A DNA stretch of 64,000 bases from Bacteroidota bacterium (GTDB lineage: Bacteria; Bacteroidota; Bacteroidia; Flavobacteriales_D; Crocinitomicaceae). This document shows positions 20,901-29,818 of the stretch, one piece after another. The position numbers were made by a program, and so were the translations under genes. The stretch covers positions 186,001-250,000 of the forward strand of contig JACPUU010000012.1 of assembly GCA_016192075.1 (NCBI GenBank). The letters run 5' to 3'. Each line of letters starts with the position of its first letter. The first letter of the stretch is position 1. The notes beneath the pieces were generated by a model. That model worked only from the letters and a program-made list of their open reading frames with translations, searched no databases and was not told the DNA's origin.

Positions 20901-21287
20901 TGTTCACTTTCTCTTTCAACACGCACACTTCAGTGGGCAGGGGCTAATAATCCGCTGTGGCTCATTCGTAATGGCACGCAGGAGATATGTGAAATTAAAG
21001 CAGATAAACAACCCATTGGAAAATATTCAGACCCGCTGCCGTTTACAACACATACCCTGAAACTGGAAAAGGGCGATACGCTTTATATTTTTACAGATGG
21101 ATTCCAGGATCAGTTTGGGGGTGATAAGGGCAAAAAATTCAAGGCGTCAAAATTGAAAGAAGCGCTTTTGGCTATCCAGTCTGAAAGTATGGATAAACAG
21201 TGTCGCCTGTTGGATCAGACATTTGAATTATGGCGGGGATCATTGGAGCAGATTGATGACGTTTGTCTGATAGGTGTGCGTTTATAA
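17961..21287 (+). CDS. Two-component-regulator-type propeller / Y_Y_Y sensor with C-terminal SpoIIE (PP2C) phosphatase
   Basis: Repeated GNLWFATFGGGVSQYNG-like blades; Y_Y_Y region; TM SLTVILSVVLIWIFVRY; IVAGDFYWFE...LFAAADCTGHGVPGAMVSVVCNNSLNRA...DGMDISLCSL. Confidence 0.9.
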   Translation: MRLILGLVFFAHVSAFSQEYPVTYYSSKEGLANSGVTAICQDKKGNLWFATFGGGVSQYNGNSFRNFGFEQGLTELLTRTVAEDSKGRLFAGTSGGGVFVIENDSARPFRNEQLPDEVFMIHVAENGIIWLGTNEGVFTIDEKDSVTNFTTAHNMLAGPITHINSDAAGNVWFAYDEFIGLFCYTGTELIQFNAANGLTDGRINNTFHDSAENTWVAAYDGLYKISKGSTNAVKINAAGIPDYYLFDFAEPVKGILAIGTQADGILFYDVSTNRVIRKIGLQNGLKGAIVFRVFADYENNLWVSNWGEGIACFNFSGFTKYAEGNGLNARIINHLFKVENGFLVSTSQGLFSFQGNAFSPLLPGKITGGISCTYKAGETFFCARERDLLVYKNGAVKTFEQPWNLNVRAIIADRQGTVYTASRSGGIAYFDGEQFVPVQDTAIASIGFYYTAICDSKGNLWFGSWGAGLVCFDGKKWFRLTTADGLPSDKITALTEDKNGNMVVGTAGGGIAIRTNEGFHIIQVSDGLASNSVYSLSTDADNTIWAGFSGSISHIIMPGYKVINYSTEAGFEGDCLYNSILADSNSVWFGTNNFLWRYSDADVIPRKLSLRIYLEEVWANTRSISRLVQPDLAYTENKITFKFSNTQIYDNASVKYVYRLIGIDSAFSSPSTQDEITFHELAPGSYTFEAKACLDGTCSESPVLFPFTISPPFWKTWWFISLTVILSVVLIWIFVRYREYKLVMRQQELEQTVAERTIEIREQKKIVEEKNKEIIDSISYAKRLQDAILPPLKLVREYLNESFILYKPKDIVAGDFYWFESFAEASDSKRPFAGASDSKHPFAGASDSKHPFAGASDSKRPFAGASDSKHPFAGASDSKRPFAGASDSKHPFAGASDSGEANSTGNSDSRELILFAAADCTGHGVPGAMVSVVCNNSLNRAIREYGITDPGKILDKTRELVIREFEKSSDEVKDGMDISLCSLSLSTRTLQWAGANNPLWLIRNGTQEICEIKADKQPIGKYSDPLPFTTHTLKLEKGDTLYIFTDGFQDQFGGDKGKKFKASKLKEALLAIQSESMDKQCRLLDQTFELWRGSLEQIDDVCLIGVRL
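20431..20653 (+). repeat. 30-bp in-frame minisatellite, seven units plus a partial eighth, encoding (AG)ASDSK(R/H)PF
   Basis: gagcttcggattcgaaacatcctttcgctg repeated with few substitutions; read directly. Confidence 0.97.
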
Positions 21288-21426
21288 GCCCAGGTCAACT
21301 CTTTCTTTAAGTGTCTGTTTGGTTGTATGAATTGAAAATTAGTGCTTTACACAGGATATTTGAAACAACTGCTGATAGCTCGTCAAAACAAGTATCTTTA
21401 GGTAATCAATTTTCAGAATCAATTGT

Positions 21427-23988
21427 ATGTCACGCTATCTCGGTTTAATACTGGTTATTTTTTTTCCGGTGGTTTTTTTCGGCCAGGTTTCAAAAGAAAT
21501 TGACAGCCTCAAAAAAGAGATCGTTTACCTGGATAACCAGGAACTGTCCGGGAATAAAGTTCAGGACAGCACCTATGTAAAAACACTCAATTACCTGAGT
21601 GATGCCTATATTACAAAAGGAGATTATGACAGTGCTATTTATTTTTCGCAGGCAGCGCGTCAGCGTGCAGAAAAAGCCGGCTATGGAAAAGGATTGGGAT
21701 TGTCCTACATTCGCACGGGAACTGCATTTGAAGAGCAGGGAGAGTATCCGGTTGCCCTTGAAAATTACCAGAAAGCCCTGGAGGTATTTATCGAAATCGG
21801 AAACAGAAGAGAAGAGGCGGGGGTGTACCTGAGCTTTGGAAATACACTCATGGCCCAGGGCAACCTGGATAAAGCGCAGTCCTACTATTTTCTGGCCCGT
21901 GAAATTTGTGATTCACTAGGTGATGAAAGAGGGCTGTTATCCATTTACGGAAATATCGGAAGCATTCATTTTCGTCAGAAAAGATATGACCAGGCGCTGG
22001 ATTATTTTCTAAAAGTTATTCCTCTTGCTGAAAAATTTCAGGATCAGATAGGGCTCGCAATTGCACTGGGCAATATCGGGAGTATTTATACGCAGCAGGA
22101 AGATTACGAACAGGGTATTTTTTATTTTGAACGTTCCCTTGCCATTAAAGAACAATTAGGAGATGTCAAGTCAATAGCATTGACCAACTACAACATTGGA
22201 TCACTTTATTTTAACCGGCAGATGTATGAAAATGCAATTGGTTATTTCACCCGGTCGTATGAAATTTTTCAGAGTATTCATGCAGTTAAATGGCTCAGGT
22301 TGGTTTGTATGTCCATGTTCCAGGTAAACCGCAAACTTGAAAATCATACCAATGCGCATAACTATGCCTTGCAATTGCTTGAGATGAACCGGAAGGCGGT
22401 TGAACTGAATTTCAGCATTTTTTCTGAAAAGGAAAAAGAACTCTACCTGAAAATGATTGGTGCCGATTTTGAAAAATTCAATGCATACGCCTATGAACGA
22501 AATGGCGCAGATGATACCTTAATCCATGTGGTTTACAATACCGTTCTTTTTTACAAGGGGTTACTTCTGAAATCTTCAACAGCAATGAAAAATGCGGTGC
22601 TATCCAGCGGTAATACAGCGTTGATAAATGATTACCAGACCTGGATTGAACTCAAAAAACAAATTGTCAGTGCCTACACCACCGGTCAGGAAATTAAGCA
22701 GCTGGAAGAAGAGGCCGATGCGCTGGAAAAAGAATTGATGAAACGATCTGCTGACCTCAGTAATTTTGCTTTGTATCGCAATATTACCTGGGAAAATGTA
22801 AGAGACGTGTTAACCAAAGAAGCAGCAGCTATTGAATTTATCCGTTTTAAGCATGAGATTGATTCGGCAGAGTTTATCCGTTACTGTGCTCTGGTGGTAA
22901 AACCCGGCAGCAAAAATCCGGAAATGATTGAACTTTTTGAAGAGCATGAACTGGAAGCTGTGCTGGGAAACCTGCAGGCCAATAACCTGGATTTTGTGAA
23001 TGCGGTTTATGGAAAACAAAATACAGCAAACACGCAATTGTACAAATTGATCTGGGAGCCCCTGGAGGCTTCGCTGGCCAATACAAGGAAAGTCTACATT
23101 TCGTCTGCGGGCTTGCTGCATAAGGTTTCTTTTGCTGCGCTTAGCCCGGGTGAAAATTCATTTTTGTGCGACAGGTATGACATCCGGATGGTTTCCAGCA
23201 CCGCCAAAGTAGCTTTGCCCGAGCAATTTGAACTGACCAGGACTTCTGCAATTACGCTTTTTGGCGGCATTGCTTACAGCAATGATCAGACAGAAAAAGA
23301 AATATGGAATTACCTGGAGGGAACACTTGCTGAAACCGAAACAATAACTGAAAATTTAGAAAAAAAAGGAATACCGGTTTCACATTATAAAGGTTCAGCG
23401 GCTATGGAGCAAACATTTAAGCAGGTTGCTTCAACGTCAGGTATTCTGCATATTGCAACGCATGGTTTTTTCTATCCTGATCCAAAAGAAACGCAGATGA
23501 AACCAGAGCAATCGGGTAGTGAAAGCGGTGATTTGAAATTCAGAGGACGCGGGTTTGGATATACTGCTTTTGTTGAAAATGATAATCCGCTGATGCGTTC
23601 AGGACTCGTTTTTGCCGCGGCTAATAATGTTTGGTCGGGTACTGATTTTGAGGGAGAAGATGGAGTACTGACAGCGCAGGAAGTGGCACACATTGACATG
23701 CGCGGAACACAGCTTGTGGTATTGTCAGCTTGTGAAACCGGGTTGGGAGATATCAGGGGAAGTGAAGGCGTTTACGGACTGCAGCGTGCGTTTAAAATGG
23801 CCGGTGCAAAGTTCATTATTATGAGTTTGTGGCAGGTACCCGATAAAGAAACGGCCGAATTTATGACCCTTTTTTATAAGAAACTGCTGAAGTATAAAGA
23901 AATTCATCGCGCCTTTAATGAAACACAGCTGGCGCTGCGAAAAAAATACGATCCGTATTACTGGGCAGCCTTCGTGTTAATTGAGTAA
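21427..23988 (+). CDS. TPR-repeat protein with C-terminal CHAT (caspase-like) protease domain
   Basis: TPR units (YDQALDYFLKVIPLAEKFQDQIGLAIALGNIGSIYTQQEDYEQ); CHAT HIATHGFF and VVLSACETGLGDIRGSEGVYGLQRAF; N-terminal signal peptide. Confidence 0.93.
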   Translation: MSRYLGLILVIFFPVVFFGQVSKEIDSLKKEIVYLDNQELSGNKVQDSTYVKTLNYLSDAYITKGDYDSAIYFSQAARQRAEKAGYGKGLGLSYIRTGTAFEEQGEYPVALENYQKALEVFIEIGNRREEAGVYLSFGNTLMAQGNLDKAQSYYFLAREICDSLGDERGLLSIYGNIGSIHFRQKRYDQALDYFLKVIPLAEKFQDQIGLAIALGNIGSIYTQQEDYEQGIFYFERSLAIKEQLGDVKSIALTNYNIGSLYFNRQMYENAIGYFTRSYEIFQSIHAVKWLRLVCMSMFQVNRKLENHTNAHNYALQLLEMNRKAVELNFSIFSEKEKELYLKMIGADFEKFNAYAYERNGADDTLIHVVYNTVLFYKGLLLKSSTAMKNAVLSSGNTALINDYQTWIELKKQIVSAYTTGQEIKQLEEEADALEKELMKRSADLSNFALYRNITWENVRDVLTKEAAAIEFIRFKHEIDSAEFIRYCALVVKPGSKNPEMIELFEEHELEAVLGNLQANNLDFVNAVYGKQNTANTQLYKLIWEPLEASLANTRKVYISSAGLLHKVSFAALSPGENSFLCDRYDIRMVSSTAKVALPEQFELTRTSAITLFGGIAYSNDQTEKEIWNYLEGTLAETETITENLEKKGIPVSHYKGSAAMEQTFKQVASTSGILHIATHGFFYPDPKETQMKPEQSGSESGDLKFRGRGFGYTAFVENDNPLMRSGLVFAAANNVWSGTDFEGEDGVLTAQEVAHIDMRGTQLVVLSACETGLGDIRGSEGVYGLQRAFKMAGAKFIIMSLWQVPDKETAEFMTLFYKKLLKYKEIHRAFNETQLALRKKYDPYYWAAFVLIE

Positions 23989-24831
23989 TCACGCTTTCAG
24001 AAAACCGGGTTCAGGTTCAAGTTTCCAGCTCATTTTTTTTCCGGTAACGGGGTGAAGAATTTCCAGTGAATAAGCCATCAAACGAATTTGTGTTTTAGTG
24101 GTGTCACCGTATTTTTCATCCCCGATAATGGGGCAGCCAATGTGCGAAAGGTGAACGCGAATCTGGTTTTTCTTCCCGGTTTCCAGCGTAACTTCAACCA
24201 GCGAATTTTTTCTTTCAAAACGCAGCCACTTGTAATGTGAAATAGCCTCAATAGCCCCTTCTGTTTGTTTTGGAACCACATTCATTTTCAGACTCCGTTC
24301 TACCAGCCAGGTGTGAATGGTGCCTTCAGGTTTCTCGGGTACACTGCGGGTGAGTGCCAGGTATTTTTTGGTGTATTTTTTCCAGTTGGTCTGCAGTGTT
24401 TCTACAATGTGCTCAGATGTAGCAAATAAAACCAGTCCAATAACTTCTTTGTCGAGCCGGTGAACAACATGAGCGTGAACTTTGCCCTTTGTTTTCTGCT
24501 GAAGGTAGGTGTCCACAAGTTTATGCAGCGTTGGCCGTTTGGTAATTCCCTCACCCGATGTCAGAATGCCAACCGGTTTTTCAACCACCAGGATGGAATC
24601 ATCTTCATAAACAAGTTTAAAAGGGAGTTTCTTTTTGTCTTTCACGCCTTCTTTCAAAACTTCAACAGAATCACCCGCTTTTACCTGTTCTTCCGGTAGT
24701 TTAACCAATTGCCCGTTAAGCATGATCTGTTGATTGCGGAAAAAATTTTTCAACGTTGAATTGGATGCGCCCGCGTAATGAATTTTTAAAAAATCCTGGA
24801 TTGTACTGTTCTTTTTTACTGTGTATTTCAT
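23989..24831 (-). CDS. RluA-family RNA pseudouridine synthase
   Basis: HVVHRLDKEVIGLVLFATSEH; LETGKKNQIRVHLSHIGCPIIGDEKYG; S4-like N-terminus. Confidence 0.93.
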   Translation of the reverse strand: MKYTVKKNSTIQDFLKIHYAGASNSTLKNFFRNQQIMLNGQLVKLPEEQVKAGDSVEVLKEGVKDKKKLPFKLVYEDDSILVVEKPVGILTSGEGITKRPTLHKLVDTYLQQKTKGKVHAHVVHRLDKEVIGLVLFATSEHIVETLQTNWKKYTKKYLALTRSVPEKPEGTIHTWLVERSLKMNVVPKQTEGAIEAISHYKWLRFERKNSLVEVTLETGKKNQIRVHLSHIGCPIIGDEKYGDTTKTQIRLMAYSLEILHPVTGKKMSWKLEPEPGFLKA

Positions 24832-24852
24832 AGTTGAATGTCAGTTTACAAT

Positions 24853-24976
24853 TTCAAAATTCCAAATGATTGAACCGTCATCCTGAACTCGATTCAGGAT
24901 CTGCCTAACCGCTAACAGATGCTGAATCAAGTTCAGCATGACCTACAGCGGGTAACCCGCATTTGGAATTTTGAAA
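24853..24976. repeat. Nested palindromic intergenic element: 17-bp outer inverted repeat around two REP-like hairpins
   Basis: Outer arms tttcaaaattccaaatg/catttggaattttgaaa; inner hairpins tcctgaactcgattcagga and atgctgaatcaagttcagcat. Confidence 0.9.
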
Positions 24977-24983
24977 CGCTGTT

Positions 24984-25895
24984 TTATCTTTTAAACCGTA
25001 AAAAAGTCCCTAACGGCAATTTATGTCCCGTCCGGCTGTTTAAAAAAAACTCACCGTATTCCATGCTTTCGGGTTTAAAAAAGGCATCTGCAAGATTAGC
25101 AGAAACAACCGATGATAAGCCCATGGAATAAAGGTTAAGCACCAGGAAACTTTGTTTAGGAGCCAGCAGCAAACTGCATTGTTCAAGCAATTCTGTCAGT
25201 CCTTCTTCAAGTACCCATTTTTCACCATCTGGTCCGCGGCCATAGGCTGGTGGATCAAGGATAATACCGTTGTAGGTTTTTCCTCTTTTTACTTCGCGTT
25301 TAACAAATTTAAGTGCGTCTTCAACAATCCACCGGATGTTTGAAAGATTACTGGCCTGCTCATTTTCGCGTCCCCAGTTGATCATGTTTTTGACAGCATC
25401 TACGTGCGTTACATCGGCGCCGGCTGCTTTTGCCACCAGTGAAGCACCGCCGGTATAGGCAAAAAGATTCAGCACATTTCCCGGTTGATCCCAGGTTTTG
25501 ATCGTGTCTGCAATAAAGTCCCAGTTGTTGGCCTGTTCCGGAAAAACGCCGATGTGACCAAACGAGGTAAAATTCAATTTGAGTTTAATGGCAATGTCTT
25601 CATAGGTATAGGCAATCCACCAGTTTTCTTTGATTTTTTTGCCCGCATTGAGCAAAGCCGAAGTGTTGAATTTCCAGCCGTCGTTGTTACCGGTTCGTTG
25701 GCGTGACTTAGAGCTGTCTCTTACAAAACGGGCTGCCGCCATTTGCTGCCATTCTTCGTTTTTAAGTGTTTTTTTCCAGATGGCTTGTGGTTCGGGTCTG
25801 ATCAGAATGTACTCACCAAATTTTTCGAGTTTTTCAAAATCGCCCGAATCAATGAGTTCATAATCTTTCCAGTGTAGCGGTGAAAGCAGTTTCAT
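24984..25895 (-). CDS. Class I SAM-dependent methyltransferase (RlmI-like)
   Basis: NVLNLFAYTGGASLVAKAAGADVTHVDAVKNMINWGREN; IILDPPAYGRG. Confidence 0.88.
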   Translation of the reverse strand: MKLLSPLHWKDYELIDSGDFEKLEKFGEYILIRPEPQAIWKKTLKNEEWQQMAAARFVRDSSKSRQRTGNNDGWKFNTSALLNAGKKIKENWWIAYTYEDIAIKLKLNFTSFGHIGVFPEQANNWDFIADTIKTWDQPGNVLNLFAYTGGASLVAKAAGADVTHVDAVKNMINWGRENEQASNLSNIRWIVEDALKFVKREVKRGKTYNGIILDPPAYGRGPDGEKWVLEEGLTELLEQCSLLLAPKQSFLVLNLYSMGLSSVVSANLADAFFKPESMEYGEFFLNSRTGHKLPLGTFLRFKR

Positions 25896-25945
25896 AAGGC
25901 CGTAAAATTAGGAATAATAATTAATTTCGCCTTTCAGACTATTCC

Positions 25946-26734
25946 ATGGCACTTGAAATAACAAGCCTCAAAAATCCGCGCCTGAAGTTACTGGCCTCAC
26001 TTGAAAAATCGAAAGACCGGAGAGAGCTGGGGTTATTTATCATTGAAGGGGTGCGTGAAATTTCGCTGGCACAACAGGGAGGCTTTGAAATAGAAGCATT
26101 TTACGTATGTCCTGAAATTTTTATTCAGGACAGTGCTTACTCCATTGATCTGGTGGCAAAAGATGTACTTCATTTACCCGCTGCAGTTTTTTCAAAAGTG
26201 GCATACCGTGAAAATACCGGGGGAATTATAGCCATTGCAAAAACCAAAAGTACCGGGCTTGGTGATCTTCCGGTTCAGACAAATGGGCTGTACCTGGTGC
26301 TTGAAAAAGTAGAAAAACCCGGAAACATTGGGGCAATGCTCAGAACGGCAGATGCAGCCGGGTTGAATGGCGTGATTGTCTGCGATCCGGCAACCGATTT
26401 TTATAATCCCAATGTGGTGCGCTCAAGTGTTGGCTGTTTATTTACAGTGCCTATTGCATCTGCTACAAATCAGCAAGTGCTGGACTGGTGCAGGCTGCAT
26501 GGTATTCAAACCTGCGCTGCGGCATTAACAGCCAGACAGGCGTATGACCAGGTTAATTTCAAAACAGCGTCTGCTATTCTGATGGGGTCAGAATCAGAAG
26601 GGTTGTCTGATTTTTGGTTGAAGCAGGCTGATCAGCAAATTATTATTCCCATGAAAGGCCGCATAGATTCTATGAACGTATCAAACGCAGCGGCTATTCT
26701 CATTTTTGAAGCGGTAAGGCAGCGGCGATCATAG
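25946..26734 (+). CDS. TrmH/SpoU-family RNA methyltransferase
   Basis: VEKPGNIGAMLRTADAAGLNGVIVCDP; ILMGSESEGLS; IPMKGRIDSMNVSNAAAILIFEAVRQR. Confidence 0.93.
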   Translation: MALEITSLKNPRLKLLASLEKSKDRRELGLFIIEGVREISLAQQGGFEIEAFYVCPEIFIQDSAYSIDLVAKDVLHLPAAVFSKVAYRENTGGIIAIAKTKSTGLGDLPVQTNGLYLVLEKVEKPGNIGAMLRTADAAGLNGVIVCDPATDFYNPNVVRSSVGCLFTVPIASATNQQVLDWCRLHGIQTCAAALTARQAYDQVNFKTASAILMGSESEGLSDFWLKQADQQIIIPMKGRIDSMNVSNAAAILIFEAVRQRRS

Positions 26735-26845
26735 AGACATGCTGTTTAAAAACGGAACATACCCCAACACTGGACTTACATCTGAGGCACTTGTCTTTCT
26801 GAGCACAGCGAAGAAGCTAACGCTAAAAAATAAACAGTACTTCGT

Positions 26846-27409
26846 TTAATTGCGCGGATAGCGCCACACCACTTCCATTGTTACGGTATTGGAGCAGCCG
26901 TTGGCATCCGTAGCAGTTAACTGCACCAGGTAGGTTCCTTCTGTTTTATAGTGATGTGTCGGGTATTGATCTGTACTGGTTGATCCATCTCCAAAATTCC
27001 AGGTCCAGGAAAGATCAGTGGTATTGCTGGCGGTCAGATTTTTAAATTTAACAGCGCCTGCAGCGTACAGGTAATCGAAACCAAAATCGGCTTTTGGTCC
27101 GGGCAAAGTTGCCAGTTTAAACGAGTCAGTAAAAATGATTTTGCCGTTTGTGTCGGTCTGTGTTACTTCATAATTTCCCAATCCGTACAAAGCCATGTTT
27201 ACTTTAGCACCCGTTTCATTTGAAAGAACAGTACCATTGTATTTCCATTGCCAGGTACCTTCTTTTTTTACGGACAGAACAACCAGGTTGTAGGTACCGC
27301 TGCACCAGTCACCTTCAATTTTAAGATTTTTAGTTACTTTTTCAGCCACGTGCGCAGATGCTGTTGTGGCAAAAATAACCAGCGCGATAAAAAGGAATGT
27401 ATTTTTCAT
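26846..27409 (-). CDS. Exported PKD-domain protein
   Basis: Signal peptide; LSWTWNFGDGSTSTDQYPTHHYKTEGTYLVQLTATDANGCSNT is a PKD signature. Confidence 0.85.
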   Translation of the reverse strand: MKNTFLFIALVIFATTASAHVAEKVTKNLKIEGDWCSGTYNLVVLSVKKEGTWQWKYNGTVLSNETGAKVNMALYGLGNYEVTQTDTNGKIIFTDSFKLATLPGPKADFGFDYLYAAGAVKFKNLTASNTTDLSWTWNFGDGSTSTDQYPTHHYKTEGTYLVQLTATDANGCSNTVTMEVVWRYPRN

Positions 27410-27493
27410 GAGACAGTACATTAACACTAACCAAGACGAAGATACGCTTTGTTTGGTTGTTCAAGGTACGTAAAAAGCATGAAGAATGCTTAA

Positions 27494-28696
27494 TTAATGG
27501 CTGGTTTCTGAAATTGATTCCAGAATCAGGTGGGCTGCTGCTTCTATTTCCTCTGCAGTAATGCAAAGCGGCGGAGATAGTCTGAAACTATCAGGGCATG
27601 AGAGAAACCAAAAACCAATCAGGCCTTTTTCAAGGCAGCGGCTGACAATCTGCTGCACTCTTTCGGCAGAGGTCATTTGAATGGCAAAGAGCAAACCGGC
27701 GCGGCGTATTTCAATAACTTCAGGTGATTCTCTGAGCAGCGCTTCAAGCAAGGCCCCTTTCAATTCTGTTTCATGAATCCAGGGTTCATTTTTGAGTACT
27801 GTCAGGCAGGCATCAGCAGCGGCACAAACAAGCGGATGCCCGCCAAATGTTGTAATGTGTCCCAGCATGGGATTGTGCGTGAGGCAATGCATAATCTGAT
27901 GAGATGAAATAAAGGCACCGATAGGCATTCCGCCGCCAAGGGCTTTTCCTAAAGTGAGAATATCGGGCACAATATCAAAATGCTCAAAAGCAAACATTTT
28001 TCCGGTGCGCCCAATACCAACCTGTACTTCATCAAATATCAGCAAGGCACCTGTTTCAGTACATTTTTGACGCAATGCAGTTAAAAATTCAGGAGTAGGT
28101 ATGCGCACGCCTGCGTCTCCCTGGATGGTTTCTAAAATGACACCAGCCGTTTCGGTCGTTATTACTTCCAGTGATTCCAGGTTATTGAGTTCAAAGAAAT
28201 GAACAGCAGGGAGCAAAGGTCTGAAGGGGGCCTTTTTTACTTCATTCCACGACACGCTCATAGAGCCGTGTGTGTTACCGTGGTACGATCCTTTGCAGGC
28301 AACAAGTTCATGCCTGCCGGTATAGCGTTTGGCCAGTTTAAGTGCTGCTTCATTGGCCTCTGTACCTGAATTCACAATATAGGAGCATTGCAGATTTGCG
28401 GGAAGCAGGCCGGCCAGGTTACGGGCCAGTGCCAATTGTGAATCCTGGATGTATTCACCGTAAACCATTACATGCAGGTGTTTGTCAGCCTGGTATTTAA
28501 TAGCTTCAATAACGTAGGGGTTCCGGTGTCCGATATTGGTGACGGCAACACCGGCAATCATGTCCATGTACCGTTTGCCGTTTTTATCCCAGATATAAAT
28601 GCCTTCGGCACGGTCGACGTCAATGAGGTAGGGGCTATTGTTGGTTTGCCCCTGAAGGTTTCTGAAATCAGTCGCGCGGTGGTGGAGGTCCGTCAT
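27494..28696 (-). CDS. Class III (acetylornithine/GABA-type) aminotransferase
   Basis: SGTEANEAALKLAKRYTGRHELVACKGSYHGNTHG; LIFDEVQVGIGRTGKMFAFEHF; TLGKALGGGMPIGAF. Start at 28696 preferred; overlaps the upstream CDS. Confidence 0.92.
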   Translation of the reverse strand: MTDLHHRATDFRNLQGQTNNSPYLIDVDRAEGIYIWDKNGKRYMDMIAGVAVTNIGHRNPYVIEAIKYQADKHLHVMVYGEYIQDSQLALARNLAGLLPANLQCSYIVNSGTEANEAALKLAKRYTGRHELVACKGSYHGNTHGSMSVSWNEVKKAPFRPLLPAVHFFELNNLESLEVITTETAGVILETIQGDAGVRIPTPEFLTALRQKCTETGALLIFDEVQVGIGRTGKMFAFEHFDIVPDILTLGKALGGGMPIGAFISSHQIMHCLTHNPMLGHITTFGGHPLVCAAADACLTVLKNEPWIHETELKGALLEALLRESPEVIEIRRAGLLFAIQMTSAERVQQIVSRCLEKGLIGFWFLSCPDSFRLSPPLCITAEEIEAAAHLILESISETSH

Positions 28697-29147
28697 TATT
28701 TTTTTCGTGTTCCTGAATATTTCTGAGTAACTCACGCTTGAATTTTTCTTCAGCCATAAACACTTTGGCTGCTTTCTTTTTATCAAGCACTTCAGCAAAT
28801 TTACTCAAATACTCCGTGCGCAGCTCTGCCTCACGCCGGTCACAATCAAGAATTTTTTCAGTGAGTTCATACGCGCGGTCGTCTGAAAGTTCATTGATGG
28901 TTTTCAGTTCTTTCATATAACTCTTCCGCTCCTTGCGTAATACTTCCATTTTGGCGTCATACTCATTGTACACTGGCCAGAATTTTTCAGCCTCTTCTGG
29001 CGTCAGCGCCAGTTCGGTTGAAATAAAAGCAATTTTCTGCGCTTTGATATACTCTTCTTTGTCCTGCTTAGGACCGTCTTTTGGCTGCGCGGCGGCAAAA
29101 CTGCCCAGTCCGGCTACACCAATCAGAATGAATAAATATTTTTTCAT
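28668..29147 (-). CDS. Exported Spy/LTXXQ-like helical protein (candidate periplasmic stress sensor)
   Basis: Signal peptide; FISTELALTPEEAEKFWPVYNEYDAKMEVLRKERKSYMKEL; third gene after an ECF sigma. Confidence 0.65.
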   Translation of the reverse strand: MKKYLFILIGVAGLGSFAAAQPKDGPKQDKEEYIKAQKIAFISTELALTPEEAEKFWPVYNEYDAKMEVLRKERKSYMKELKTINELSDDRAYELTEKILDCDRREAELRTEYLSKFAEVLDKKKAAKVFMAEEKFKRELLRNIQEHEKNNDGPPPPRD

Positions 29148-29158
29148 AAAAAAGGTTT

Positions 29159-29782
29159 TTAAAGATCTAAATAAGCGTCTTCAATTTCACTGTCTACGTA
29201 ATCGTAAATTTCATCTTCGGCTTCATTTTCACCTACGTTGATATCATTTTCAATAATGTAGTCAACCAGTGATTCTTCATCGAGGTATGCAACACAGGCA
29301 TCCAGCGACTCATCGTCAACAGAAAGGGTATTGGTTTCTGCTACCGGAATTTCAGATGCAGGCTCTTCGGTATTCAATGTAAACAACAAGGTGAGGGTTG
29401 CCGCAACAGCCGCAGCGGTTGACCAGAACGAAATTTTTAAAATGCGTCCGCGTGAAGGCCCTGGTTTAATACGTGACATCAGTTCAACCTTAAAGTCTGC
29501 GAAAAAGTTTGCAGGAACTTCAGGCTTTTGACGTTTAACCAGGTTCAGATCAGCCAAAACGTTTTCAGTTTCAATTTCAGCTTTCAGATTGGCATGAAAG
29601 GTCTTAAAAAAATCAGCCGGTACTTCAGGTTTTGCTGTTTTTTCAAAGGCGGGTTCAGCAGATTCATCTGAACTTTCCACTTGTCTGGTTATGTCATTGC
29701 TGAAAGACCTGAAAAAGTTTTCCGGAACGTCTGGTTTTTTACGTTTGATTAACCGGGACAATATGTCAAAATTTTCTTCCAT
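29159..29782 (-). CDS. Putative anti-sigma-like one-TM protein with triplicated KPxVPxxFFxxF motif
   Basis: KPDVPENFFRSF, KPEVPADFFKTF, KPEVPANFFADF; one TM (ISFWSTAAAVAATLTLLFTL); acidic C-terminus; next to sigma factor. Confidence 0.65.
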   Translation of the reverse strand: MEENFDILSRLIKRKKPDVPENFFRSFSNDITRQVESSDESAEPAFEKTAKPEVPADFFKTFHANLKAEIETENVLADLNLVKRQKPEVPANFFADFKVELMSRIKPGPSRGRILKISFWSTAAAVAATLTLLFTLNTEEPASEIPVAETNTLSVDDESLDACVAYLDEESLVDYIIENDINVGENEAEDEIYDYVDSEIEDAYLDL

Positions 29783-29818
29783 TTATTTAGTAGTAAGACT
29801 TTGAAACAATTCAATGGT

